Assembly: GCA_029204225.1 (NCBI GenBank)
Contig: CM055099.1
Coordinates: 57,919,982-57,983,981 of the forward strand
Length of the DNA: 64,000 nt
Direction of reading: 5' to 3'
From: Diphasiastrum complanatum
Taxonomy: Eukaryota; Streptophyta; Lycopodiopsida; Lycopodiales; Lycopodiaceae
Positions 11,691-23,800 of this stretch are shown here, piece by piece. Numbering within the stretch: position 1 is the stretch's first letter; the number at the start of each line of letters is the position of its first letter. The translations under genes were made by a program, and so were the position numbers. The notes beneath the pieces were generated by a model. The model saw only the letters and a list, made by a program, of their open reading frames with translations, was not told where the DNA came from and did no database searches.

Positions 11691-11971
11691 ATTGACTCGC
11701 ACGTGTGAGATGACTATAAAGGGCATGATCCCCGAAATCCTATTTTTTTGACTTTCTCGGGTTTAGCTCATATCGGTTCTCTGTGCATGTATTTTATATC
11801 TATTTTCATCACATATCGCTTCTGTGCAAGCCTTGTTTGTTCTCTTATTGTATCATGTTTCTTTACGCACACAAGAGTGATACATCGTTCGTACATATCG
11901 CTTTTGTGCATGCGTAGTGTTCTCCCTTCATCTTCGGTTACTCCCCTCTCGCACAGATCCGATACTATTCA

Positions 11972-13370
11972 ATGGCTTCCTCCTCTGATCCTAGTCGTGA
12001 GCGTTTGTTGTCTAGTTTTCTCTCTGAGTTCGATATAACTGAGTGCATAGAGTACTTCAAGTCTCTCTTCCGGCCTTTTCTAGATGTGTTCAGTACGACA
12101 CAATAGAGTCTTGATGTTTTTTATGACAGATTCAGGGATATAGTCAATATCTCTCCAATCTTTGCATCTAATTTGTCATTTACGCATTTCACTGATCTTG
12201 TACATACTTTTCCTCATTATAAACAATGGCTAGACAGGATGTACACTAAACTTTTTGATCAATTTAAGAATTCTAGTGAATGTAATGTTTATAATCAAAA
12301 ATGTCGTTTTCTAGAGTATCAGACCGGATTTGTGTTTTTCCTTTTGGTACAAATCCCAGTAGAGTCAGATACTTTGATTCCTGATACTAAGATCCCTTCA
12401 TCCTCTACTATTGGACATTCCATAAAGAATATTAGTCATTTGTTGATTGATACTCCTGATAAAGAGACTGAATATTTGAATGTAGATACTGATATGTTGA
12501 GGGATGCTTTCATTGGCTCTAATGCCAATACTGAGGAAGATATTGCTAGAGTACATTCCAAATGCTTTTTTGATTTGCCAAATATTATATAAATGAAGAT
12601 GTGTATATTACAACGACATATGTATGTGTTTTTTTCGATTATCGTGAGGATGAGGTGCTTTGTTTATTGTCAAGCACCATTACTGAGTTCTCTGACATTG
12701 TTGATTTTGAAATCGAAGACTTAGGCTGGGCATTGACTATGATGGTGCGGAGGGAATTTTGACTGGTGAGGAATGTTTGTCCTGGGCTATGGCAAACATT
12801 AGTGCTCATGGACGAAGTTTGCCTTCTGATGAGGAATTTATTACATTCCAAGCCCAGCTGGGATTCCCTCATCCATCGGTGATGAAATTTGCGGACTCCT
12901 CTTCTTCAATTGGTGGTCACAATATAGATCATCCCGATCTAGTTGCAGCAGATGATGATGAATGTGTAAGCTTAAAAGTTTTACTGTACGTTTGTTTATC
13001 TGATGTATGTGTTTTGCAAAATTCAATTTGTGCTAAAAACTCCAATTTTTTAATTGCAAAATACACTTTTTATCAATGACTTTGCTACTCGTCGATGGGG
13101 CTTCAGACAACATTCATCATCTTTCCACAGGGATAGTGGCCTCAGCCACTACTTGAGGCACTTTCAAAATAATGAAATTTGCATTGCTCATTCCAAATTC
13201 AGTCCAGTTGGAGAGACAATGATGATGGCTATGAAAGCCTTATCTTATTATTTAGGTGGACATAAATTTGTGAGAGCAAATAAAATAATTTTTTTGAAGA
13301 GATCTTATGTTTTAGACATATTAGGATTTAAACATATTAGGATTGGTAGATGGGAATGTACCCATTAAGG
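11972..13370 (+). pseudogene. Gene 2: broken unknown protein convergent with gene 1 copy A
   Basis: An ATG at 11972 (MASSSDPSRERLL) opens a frame that runs to 12592 with a single in-frame TAG at 12104-12106. Downstream blocks look coding but need a frameshift near 12722: GIDYDGAEGILTGEECLSW to about 12966, then a probable intron (GT near 12967), then RRWGFRQHSSSFHRDSGL to about 13320. I recognise no family. There is no signal peptide or clear membrane segment. It converges with gene 1 copy A, whose 3' end is about 300 bp away, so the two may be the genes of one element or simply neighbours. No equivalent sits beside gene 1 copy B. Confidence 0.45.
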
Positions 13371-13639
13371 AGTTCCCATTATTCACTGTATGCAACATAT
13401 ATAGAATTGAGTGGTAACAAGGACAATGTGCATCTTCTGGATGCATATGCAAGCATGATAGCACAACAATTGGACAAGAGGATGAATCAGATACCTTTGA
13501 ATGATGATTTGTATATATTGAAAATTGTGAATACAATTTACATTTGTAGCAATTTTGTATCTCTGAATTTTTAGCTTCTATGTTGCTCAATAAATTTGCA
13601 AGCTTTTCTAAATTTGTCGTAATTTGAAGATTTTGTGAT

Positions 13640-16145
13640 CTGTCGAATTTGAACTCTACGGTAGAACCACTGAAATAATTGGCAAATATAGTTTCATTTT
13701 TCATTGGTTCTTCCATGTTGTGTATTTCGATGAAATGCTGCCTGTGCTTGCCAATGTGACTTCTCCATCCCTTGTGATGACCAGACACTTAGGCTTCCAT
13801 ATGTGTTTGCAAAAAATGTTGTATGATCTCTTAGTATGTGTTGTGATGTGATAATCTCCCCATGCTTTTGATATTGCATCAACAAAATTGACGCAAGTCT
13901 TTTGTAAAGCTCTCTTATCAGTATCAAAAAATTTGTCTTTTCTTAAAAATTTTATCATACCGTCAAGCTTTCTCCATACATCAACTTTCAATAATCTTGA
14001 TTTGCCAATCACTCCTAAGTCTTCAGTGGCAGCAACAATTTTTTTCTAGCCTGAGTGGTGAATTTTTGAATCCTTACCAGTATGGTTCGATAGGAATCGA
14101 CGTGCTTTTTCTCCTCCGATGCTTGGCTTAGTTGGCATATTTCCTAACTTTCCATAAAGCTTTTCATCTTTTTGTATTTTGATATGTCCCTTATGCAGTC
14201 CTGCTTTTGATAAAACATCTTCTAACCGACAAATAGCTTTCTTCGCAACTGACTATTCTATGCAAAAACTATATGAAGATAAACAAACTTTTCTATTATC
14301 CTAACTTCTGCATGAAGAGTGCAAACATGCACATTTTTCAAGGGAATAGGCAATACTGGCTTCCAGTTTGAATATGTATTTTCTCTAGTAATTCTTGTAT
14401 TTCTAGTTACATCTTCTGCCATTTTCATGCAGTATAAACAAGGATGTTTAGATGTAGCACCGTGAGAGACATTATACATGCATTTCAGTGTTTTTAAATC
14501 ACCTACTAAGTGCCATTCAACTTGGAAGTCTCCAACTCCTGAAACTCTGAGAAATCCTCCTTCCATATGGTCCTTGATAACCCGAGGGTAAGATGTCCTA
14601 GAGAATATCCATGATAATATATCGTGATTCTCCTTCAGTATCTGTCCAATGCATAAAACCAATTTAGATAAATATGAATTATGAACTGGGGTACAAAAAT
14701 AAACTTAGTTAATAAAAATAATAATTACTTGAAAAGCTGCCAACCACCATATATCATTTTCGGATTGGACACCAAATTTGAAGTCTCTTTGGTCCACTGT
14801 TTGTGATAGTGCGCCATTCATGAGAGTTATACTAAAACTCTCCATCTGTCCTTTCACAATCTTTGACTCATCTAACTTAAGTACTATGATTATTTTACCA
14901 TTCACCTTTTCTAAGGTTATATCATAAAATGTGACCATGTATGTTACCAAGTGATTTAGATCAACAAAGAAGTTGTTTGATGAATTATATGACATGTATT
15001 TTCCATCAGTTTCATATAGTTCCTCTATATGAAATGGGGTACCAATGATTTTATGCATACTTAAGTTCAATGTATTCCTCTCTGTCTTCAAGTGATATGA
15101 CCTAGGGATAGGGACTTTTCTAATTCGAACTTGCTTAAAGGTATCCCTAATAAGTTGAAATATTATTGAATATGCTTCTTTGCTAATACCAGCAAAATCA
15201 CAGGCACTCTAAACTATAGTTTTATCTAAAATTTTCTGAATGCAAAGACTCTGCAATTTTGGACTTTACATTGGAACTCCTATTGTTCATCATGATACAC
15301 TCAGTAATTTTGCTTGTCAATATTGAGCCCAACGACATTCCAATTGATGCATTGTCCTTAATATTATGATGAGATACTAATGCAAATCTGCAAAAAAAAA
15401 AAACAAATAGTTAGCAAAACAACATAGTAGCAGAAATAAAACCATATGTCACTAATCAAGGTACAAAAAAATCAGAGTATGCTTACTTGAATGCGTGAAT
15501 TCTTCTATTTCAATAACCTCCTTTTGAAAGGGTCTAAATATCCTTGCGACTTTCCCGATTTCACTTCTAAGTCCTAGCCTCCTTCTTAGCCTCTTCCACA
15601 TCCTTCAATAATTGCAAGTTTTCCATACGAATAGATTGTAAGATTGCTCGCATTGATCTAGTTCTAATTTGATATCGAACGCTATCTTTTGTAAAGAATC
15701 ATTATTCTTCTATAATGATTCATTATTCTTCTGTAATGATTCATTATTTCTTTTAAGTTGTTCATTTTTCTCTAAAGTCTTTTGGACATGACAATCTCTT
15801 TTTTGATAAAAAGAGGATATGTGTATCAACTCACATTCTAAAAAGTGATTTTTTTCCATTGAAAACTGATTTCCATAGTTTTGCAATCTCTCACAATATC
15901 CTAATAATCCATTATGCCCATTGCATATCCATATTACTAGATTAGTTATTCAAGAGAATGTGGGATGAGTCAATGTGCTAGGATCTTGAGGATACAATGA
16001 TCTGTCAGTCCACAAATCCAAGTTCATTTTTTCTTCTGCCCTATAATGGGAACGACCAACAATAGATATTGGAACTCCTTTGCCCCCTCATCTCTGTATG
16101 GGTGCCAAATCATTAGGAATATCCAAATGTAGATGAATGATACAA
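13640..16145 (-). pseudogene. Gene 1 copy A: broken candidate transposase of unknown family
   Basis: Minus-strand blocks in order are HLHLDIPNDLAPIQR, MNLDLWTDRSLYPQDPST, CNGHNGLLGYCERLQNYG, a coiled coil with tandem QKNNESL repeats, an intron (15486-15388), FALVSHHNIKDN, IPRSYHLKTERNTL, VDLNHLVTYMV, VLKLDESKIVKGQ and MNGALSQTVDQ. Then come a second intron (14728-14642), GVGDFQVEWHLVGDLKTLK, SKHPCLYCMK, CTLHAEVRIIEKF, KPSIGGEKARRF and WSSQGMEKSHWQAQAAFH. Copy B at 60222 has the same order and both intron positions. Stops and frameshifts break it, and the start codon is lost. The LKLDES Asp, the WHLxxDLK Asp, the CxxC and the LHxEVRIIEK Glu suggest an RNase H-like DDE core. That assignment is inference. 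Confidence 0.6.
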
Positions 16146-16448
16146 TGTCGTCATCAGATAAAGGGGTCTGTTCATTTTTGGAAAACAAATTTCTTTCACT
16201 AAGTTTTCTGCCATGATTATGTTTGTAACTAGGTAAGTAAACCTTCTGGAGTGAGAAAAGTTTTGCTAGAGAGAGAGAATGTAGGATGTCATGGGATAAA
16301 AGACGATTCTTGACTGTTGATTGGGCCATGTGTGCCCTAAGTCTTCAAGGCAGATGAAGGGCGCAACTGAAGGGTGACGGGCACTTTTTTGGAACTTTCT
16401 AGAAAAAGAGGAGAGAGAGAAATCTAGAAGTTTCGTAGAGAGAGAAAA

Positions 16449-16450
<2 letters not shown>

Positions 16451-16490
<40 letters not shown>
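16451..16490. repeat. (AT)20 microsatellite
   Basis: Forty bases of uninterrupted AT dinucleotides, upstream of gene 1 copy A. Confidence 0.97.
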
Positions 16491-16493
<3 letters not shown>

Positions 16494-16616
16494 TGGAAAA
16501 AGAGAGCGTGGCGTGATCAGGGTGAGGGAGAGGCATTTTCAAAAAAAATTATGACTTTTTTAGGGTTACACTTTTTTTAGGGTTTTAGAATGAGAAATAG
16601 CCATAATGTGAGGTGT

Positions 16617-16620
<4 letters not shown>

Positions 16621-16690
<70 letters not shown>
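16621..16690. repeat. (GA)35 microsatellite
   Basis: Seventy bases of uninterrupted GA dinucleotides. Confidence 0.97.
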
Positions 16691-16693
<3 letters not shown>

Positions 16694-16787
16694 GCATGCA
16701 CACGGTAAACAATCTTAAAGTAAGTTCATGGATCTGTGCCTTTTTGTAGCAATAAAAGATCCCCTTGAAAGTGCATGTGTGTGTGAA

Positions 16788-16789
<2 letters not shown>

Positions 16790-16849
<60 letters not shown>

Positions 16850-16854
16850 GAGAG
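16790..16854. repeat. (GA)n microsatellite, slightly interrupted
   Basis: AG/GA repeats with one ACAG interruption near 16841. Apparent Arg-Glu or Ser-Leu reading frames across it are repeat artefacts. Confidence 0.95.
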
Positions 16855-17850
16855 ATGTTGAATTGGGAAGTGGCCTTATGGACCAGGTAGCAGCCTCTAC
16901 TAGAAAAAGCATAGCCTGCCTGTACTTGACGAGCTATGAGAATGGTGAGGGAGTTAAAGGCACACTAATTTTAGTAATATTGGTTCCCTCCCACTATCAA
17001 ACATAGTAGGCTAGAAGACAAAGATGATTTTGTGGAACTCGAAGTTCATGTGCAAACCAGGTGGCTACGAGTTGTAATTGGTAGCACCACCTATCGAGCC
17101 GCGGGGGAATGGTGAGCTAAATAGAGCGACAATTATGGTAGTGGCAAACCCGCTCTTGCATATGCTACTTTACCTAATTGTTGTTTAATTTACTAAAAAT
17201 AGGTGGTAGTTAGGTAATCCTACAGGTAAGCAAGTGTTAGGGTTTTTAGAATACGTAACTTTCTCACAATATGGCATGGAACCATGATCAACCATCATGT
17301 TAAGAGCCAATTAACATATGACACATACGGTAAATTCATCCCAAAAAAATAGTTAGGGGTTTAGAACCATAACTTCCTACTTTAAGAGTGCATGATATAT
17401 CAATTCTAATGATGAAACATCTATTTTTTATTGATTGAAAAACCTGACTTGGAAACATCATCTAATGAACTGACTGACTGTATTATGACAATCAGCAGCA
17501 GCAGCCCTCACGGTTTGGGCCCAATGTGCCTCACCTTCCTCGCTGCTTGTTACACGAAGCACTTTCATCTATTATTATAATTACAAAAGGGGTTTGTCTT
17601 TCAATTATGGGTTAGGGGAAGTGAAGAGCATGCTATCTCACCAGCTCTTCGATCGGAGCTACCATGGTTTCTTCTCAGAACTTGCATAATGTGTACACTG
17701 ATGCGTATAATGTCTAAAGCCAGTATAGTGTGTCTGGCTGGGGAGCATAAAACAAACACAATATGGATCTGCGGCCAGCCGAAGTTTGTTGGCAACGGAG
17801 AAGCAGTTGTAGTGATGAGATCCATAATCAGCAAAATTTGGTGGAATTGA
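16855..17850. other. 3' flank of the P450 reductase gene, no other gene
   Basis: No reading frame of interest is present. The part next to 17851 must include the reductase 3' UTR on the minus strand, but no perfect AATAAA was found close to the stop codon. Confidence 0.5.
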
Positions 17851-20800
17851 TTACCAAACATCTCTAAGGTACCGCCCATCTGCCTGTAGCTTCTTAACAA
17901 AAGCCTCTGCGTTAGATTCATCAAGGGAGCCCTGTGATGTGGGAATGATCGTTAGTAGCAGCAGATGAACGCTCCACTAGGCTAGATGTTTCAAAGATAG
18001 GAGTAGAAACAACTAAATATATCAAAAGAAATGTGTGCATCAATGGTAATACAAAGCCTAGATTTAGCGAATAAAGCTTGTCCAGCATTCCAAGATAAGA
18101 TCGAACCTGCTCTTGGACAATATTGAGCAGTGCACGATGCACGTCCTTAGCCATGCCTTTAGCATCACCACAAACATAGAGATATCCACCACTAGAGATA
18201 AGATTCCAAACCTTATTTGCCTGCACATTCACAGGTCAAACAGTGCAACGAGTTTAAACTTTATGCTGTCTGTTGTTTAATGTCTAACCACAAAATCATA
18301 TGTATGGAAGACAGGCTCCCCGAAAGCTACTTCATTGGAGTAAGACATCACCTGTGGCAAATTGTGGAATATGAGGTACGCACCTGTTCTGAAATTTTGT
18401 GCTGAACGTAATGTTTTTCTGAGCTCTCTCGAGAAAATGCAACAACTAACTCCGTTACTCCCATTTCCACATACTTCGCCAGCTCCTCCTCGTAGATGAA
18501 GTCCTGCGCATGGTTTAAAATATCTGGTATAAAGCCCATTTGCAGTACCGAACAGATCTCGATTAAAAGTAAGTAGAAAGGTCACCTGATTGCGATCTCG
18601 ACATCCAAAAAAGAGGATAGCTGGTCCGAGCTTTGAACCAGAGGATTGGATACAGGCTCTTTCCTGAGGAAACCCATAGTATTATGTTACTGTGCATTGA
18701 CACATACTGTGCGCCACAATCTTACTCAGTATAGGACTATGCTGGGGTGAATTAGGTGTTCATGTCAGTGAAAAACACGATTTCACAAAGCTCTCACCTG
18801 TAAGAAGCCTCTAAATGGGGCTAAGCCCGTGCCAGGTCCAACCATCACTATTGGAACTGTGGGATCTGAAGGTAGCTTAAAATTTGATTTTCGTACGAAT
18901 ATTGGTGCCCAGCTGCACTTAGTACCAGCTTTATCAGCAGGAGTGGCATTCTGCAAAAGAATCATACATTTTGATAAAACAGCATTGAGAACTGGAAACA
19001 GCGATGAAAGTCACACCAATAGACACTACTTTTCCAGGCACTAAATAGATATTTACCTTGATCCAACTAGAACAAACACCCCAGTGGCTACGTCCAGTGG
19101 GAGTTGGCCCATGAACTAAGGCACAGGACACATGTATCCTTGAAAGTGCATGCCTGCAGGTTTATACAGCAACAGTAAGGGGGATAAACATAGGAAATGG
19201 AGGAGCATAGAGACCATCCCCGATAATGGTTTATCTTAAATTTTACCTAGGAGAGGAAGATATCGAGTAGAAACGAGGCTGCAAGCGAGGTGCCACCGCA
19301 GCGAAGAAAACTCCAAGAGGCAGTTTCACGGATGGAAAATCTGCAATGACCTCTAACAGGCTGCGCTGACTTGAAGAGATATATGAAGCATAATCATCCT
19401 GAAAAGAATAACATATCTCAATCAAATCCAGTGCTGCTAATATATGAAGCATAATTATCCTGAAAAGAATAACATATCTCAATCAAATCTCGTGCTGCTA
19501 TTATCAGAAGAGATTGCACAAGACATAAATTACAACCAAAAAAAGCACTACAAACTAAAGAGATGTACGAAGCATAATCATCATGAACCAAAATTGGAAT
19601 AAGATATATCAATAAAATTTACTGCTGTTAACTTTAGAAGAGATCGGAAAATTTATGTATCACAACAATTTACACAACCTTTCCCTTCAATGATGATAAA
19701 TGTCTCAGACGTTCTGCTTCTTCTGGATTGGACGCAAACGCTGAAAGAACAGCAAGAACCGCCTATTGAAGCAAACAAAATTTAAGCATCAGGTAAGTAC
19801 ATTTTTGTAAGTGTTTCACCCTACAGAACAATAACGAAGTTCTTTACAATTCTTACAACAACCAATCAGATAGTGCCTTTGAACAAGAGTTTCAAGTCTG
19901 AAGAGCCTTCCTTTGCCTATAACAGATCAAGAAGCGAAGGAAGATCCACTGATGCACAAGTCTACTCACCTTACGAGGAGGCCCCAACATATCGGCATAA
20001 CGAGCAAGAGCAGTCCGAAGAGTCAATGGACCAGGGAAAGGAGAAGGTAGAGTTCCGTTGGCACCAGGAAGTGGAGTGCCATCTGCTGAGTCATCATGAA
20101 TAGAAAAAACAGTTTCCAAGGGAAGTCCCATCAGCTTCCCTGCTACTTCCACAGTCTCTGGATTATTTTCAGCAAAAACGCCTACATGATCTCCAGTTTC
20201 ATACCTGCTCAGTGAAAGTGTGTCACAGTGAGGTCACAAAAATGAAAATGCAGTTCTTCAAGTGTGAAGCACGAAATTGATGTCTACTGCAAAACACTCA
20301 CAATAAATCTGTGTCTGTGATATCGAACTCCAAGTGGGTGCAGGAGCGATCTGAAAGGGAAGAGTGAAGCTCTCTGTGAACCACAACCCTTGCTCTGCAC
20401 ATTGAAGTTGCAGTTGTTGAATTAAAATTAATGACATTGAACTACAGTACAGAGTATTGCAGATATTCCAGCTAAAAGCTAACCTGCGGGGTTGGCTGGC
20501 ATCATAAACAGGGTCATCAACAAGGCTAGCACAATCTTCATAAAATTTAAGACGGTATTGAGGAATTGCAGCTGTATAAGGGGTGGAAGCAGAAACAATG
20601 TCATCTGCATCCCGCAACAGAACATCGAGTGCTGGCCACAGCTGTTCACGCCTGGAGCATTTCAGGTGAAAACAACCCAATCAAAACCAGCAAGATCGTT
20701 ATAAAAGAAGAGCTAAATTTTCATTATGGATAAGTATGTACTTTCAAGTTGGCATACCAAGCAGTGAAATCATCCTCCATACACTTATCATCATCACCAA

Positions 20801-23800
20801 GTCCAAGTTCTAACAAGCGCTTGGCACCTGTCCAGTATAATCAATCAACAAAACAATTGAGTAAAAATTTTCAAATGGATTAAAGGTGGTGCACACAATG
20901 TATCAAAGGTGGTGCACACAATGCAAATTCAGTCTATAGGAATCCACTTTGACTATGGTCTATCTTAGAAATATTAAATTGGAACAGAAAACAGTGCGAA
21001 CAAAAGACACTTTTAAACCAATAACTTGAAGCCATGGGCTTGCACTGTGTGTAATAATCGGAGTATTAATTTCACCAATGTCTCTGAGGAAGTGCACGTC
21101 AAATGCAAGGTAAATATCTACTTGCTCTTGCTTCTCAAGTGGAAACACACTCTTACCATGATGAGCACCAGTGATGTCAATTTATTGTAAATTGCAGATA
21201 ATAAGAAGTTAAGAGTCCAGTTATCGAAAGAGTCATTTGGATCTTCATTCCACATACCGTAACTTGGAAATTATCATTTTAACTCCTTGTTAGTTGAATT
21301 TGTTTTGAATCCTGCTTATCGATAGGAGGAGCATTTATCGCCTTGAAGGATTTTTATTGGTCCCCAAACATACAGTGTTTTTTGCGCACCTCCACCCTTA
21401 GGTAGCTATAGCTAAGTTCCTGAGAGATAATAAATAGGCAAGCAAGCCTTATTCATTTGCTGCTGAATTGTAAATTATTCAGAAAGTAGCTTAAGTTAGC
21501 ATAGCTCATAATAGGCTTGCACAGGCTATGGTCTGCAACATCTTTGTGAATTGCATCCATTTCTGTGAGTTCATGTCATAGGTTCTCTTCATTTGATCAA
21601 AAAAACACTCTTTCGGTTGTCTTACAAGTTGTGGCATTTTGGCCATAAGGTGATGTTGGAGAAATTTTTAGGGAGGGAGAAACTGGGTGTTTCTAATCCA
21701 ACATTAAATTGTACTTCACAATGGGGCCTACAATTATTTCGATGTTTTTTAAGTTGTGCAGAATAAAATAAACTTAGGTTTTATACTCCACATTGCAGAA
21801 TATTTCCATGTTTCAGATTTTGATTGCATGTTGATCCACCTCATGACTGATGAAGAAATCATCGTTATCAAAAAGTAGAGCGGAATTTTTCCAGTGGTTA
21901 ACATTTTTGGTGCTCAAGTGTTGGAATTTCTTCATTTTTTATTGCACATTGGTATTTTGTACTGTAGTGTTATGCAATTTACTTTCACTTTGCTAATCGC
22001 ATATCTGGAAGTTCAAATATTGTTGTTCAATTGTTAATTAAAAATATATATATTGTCAAAATAAAAATCTTCACATTTTTTACTGAATTACAAGCACTGT
22101 ATCCATCTTGTTGTCTGTTGTCGCGATAATCTGCCATGCAAAGCTTTGCTTGTGCTGCTGAATAGGGTACTCATTTTATGAATGCCCATTTCAGGTCACC
22201 ATAACTATCACATACCAGCTCAAACTAGGCAGTACCTACAATCTCAACAGTTTGCTGTATTTTTCATGTCAGTCTCTTTCGTGATTCCTTTGCCAATGTC
22301 AAGATGGTCGAGTGTCCTTTTATAATGGAGGATGGCCTATTCCAATGTAATCCCGTGGTAAGAATCCAAATAATGGTTGCATCGTGGTTGAGTTCCTTGC
22401 AGTGGCATACTCAATTCCCTTCACGGATCTACCTAAATAATGGTTGCATCGTGGGTGAGTTCCTTGCTGTGGCATACTCAATTCCCTTCACGGATCTACC
22501 TGGATGCCAAGAATGTTTTCCAGCAGTCTTTTTGTTTAGACATGCTAATGGACCAAGACTTTCTTTTAAAAAGTAATACAGGCAGTTTGTAGCGCAGGCA
22601 TCCCAAAGGGAGCCAGGAACCACGACTTAGCTTCCCATCCTTCAACTCTTGCCATCCAAACCCACTTGACATACAAGCAGTCAACTCGCCAACAACGATT
22701 AGACTTAACCAACATAAAGTTCCGAAAACCAACTTGAGATCCAACGTGGCGCCATGCCAGATTGGGGGTCCCGATGTGGGTGACTTCCCTCCAAGCAAAC
22801 CGCCCGACATACATCAAACTTAACCAACTCGAAGCTTCGTTACAAACGAGTAACATCCATTCCAAGCAAGCGGTCTGACTTACATCAGACTTAACCAACT
22901 GAAAGCTTCGTCACGAGCGCTGGAAGCCAACTTGGCGCCGCGCCAGACTGGACAGCCATAAACAGGTAACTTCCACCCAAGCAAGCCATCCAACTCAGCC
23001 GACAGGTTAGAGCCCGTTCCCCAAGAGCTTAACCCATTCACGTTCATGCAAGAAACACTCAAAACCACAAGCCGCAACAGATATGGAGACAACCAGTTCC
23101 TAGACCAAATGGTCCCGACAGCATACCGCCGGCGCCACGGACCGAATGGTCCCGACGGCATACCGCTGGCGTCCCGGGATACGACCCTCAGCTATGTGCC
23201 AACTTAAAAATTTTGAAGCGGCCTTACAACTGGCGCTTTTACCGAACACTGAAACCCAGAAGTTAATCAGAGTCAGTTTGAGGAAAAATCCCACTTTATT
23301 GATAAATCTGAGAAGGTTACATTTCAAATGTGTGACCGACCCTAGTCTCCGGGACGCTAGCATGCCAAGGCGAGAGCCATGACAACATTCCAGCAAGGGA
23401 GGCTGAGACTTGGTTGGAGCTCGCCCTGAGTTGCAACTCGCACTCCCCTATAGTATTGGTGGGATTCGGCACCCCTCCTCATAGCAAGCACTTACCTAGG
23501 CTGGTAAAGCACATTTATCTCTCTAGATTTTATTGATCCCCAAGCTTTCTTTAATCATGCCTAGATCGTGTGAGGTGATTGCACATTGATCTGAGCTCTC
23601 TGGACTTCGCTAGAACCGATCAAAGATTTTCACCCATAGGAACTTGGCGCCGGCTGGATTCTGGTTACAGTGGCGCCGGGAGCAGCAGGGGCGCTGCTGG
23701 TGCCGGGGACAATGCTGGCGCCGGAAGTAAAGTTTGTAAAGGTAGCTTTACAACATCCACCCCACCTTTATAAAATCTGATGTCCTCATCAGATGTCAGA

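Noticed and set aside
16024-16329. A 101-codon minus-strand frame at the start of gene 1 copy A
   Set aside because: The homologous frame shared with copy B is a different one (HLHLDIPNDL); this frame is a shadow.
19418-19612. Extra copies of the DDYASYIS coding start in intron 11 as alternative exons
   Set aside because: Only the copy at 19398 continues in frame into the rest of exon 12; the others run into stops or intron sequence.
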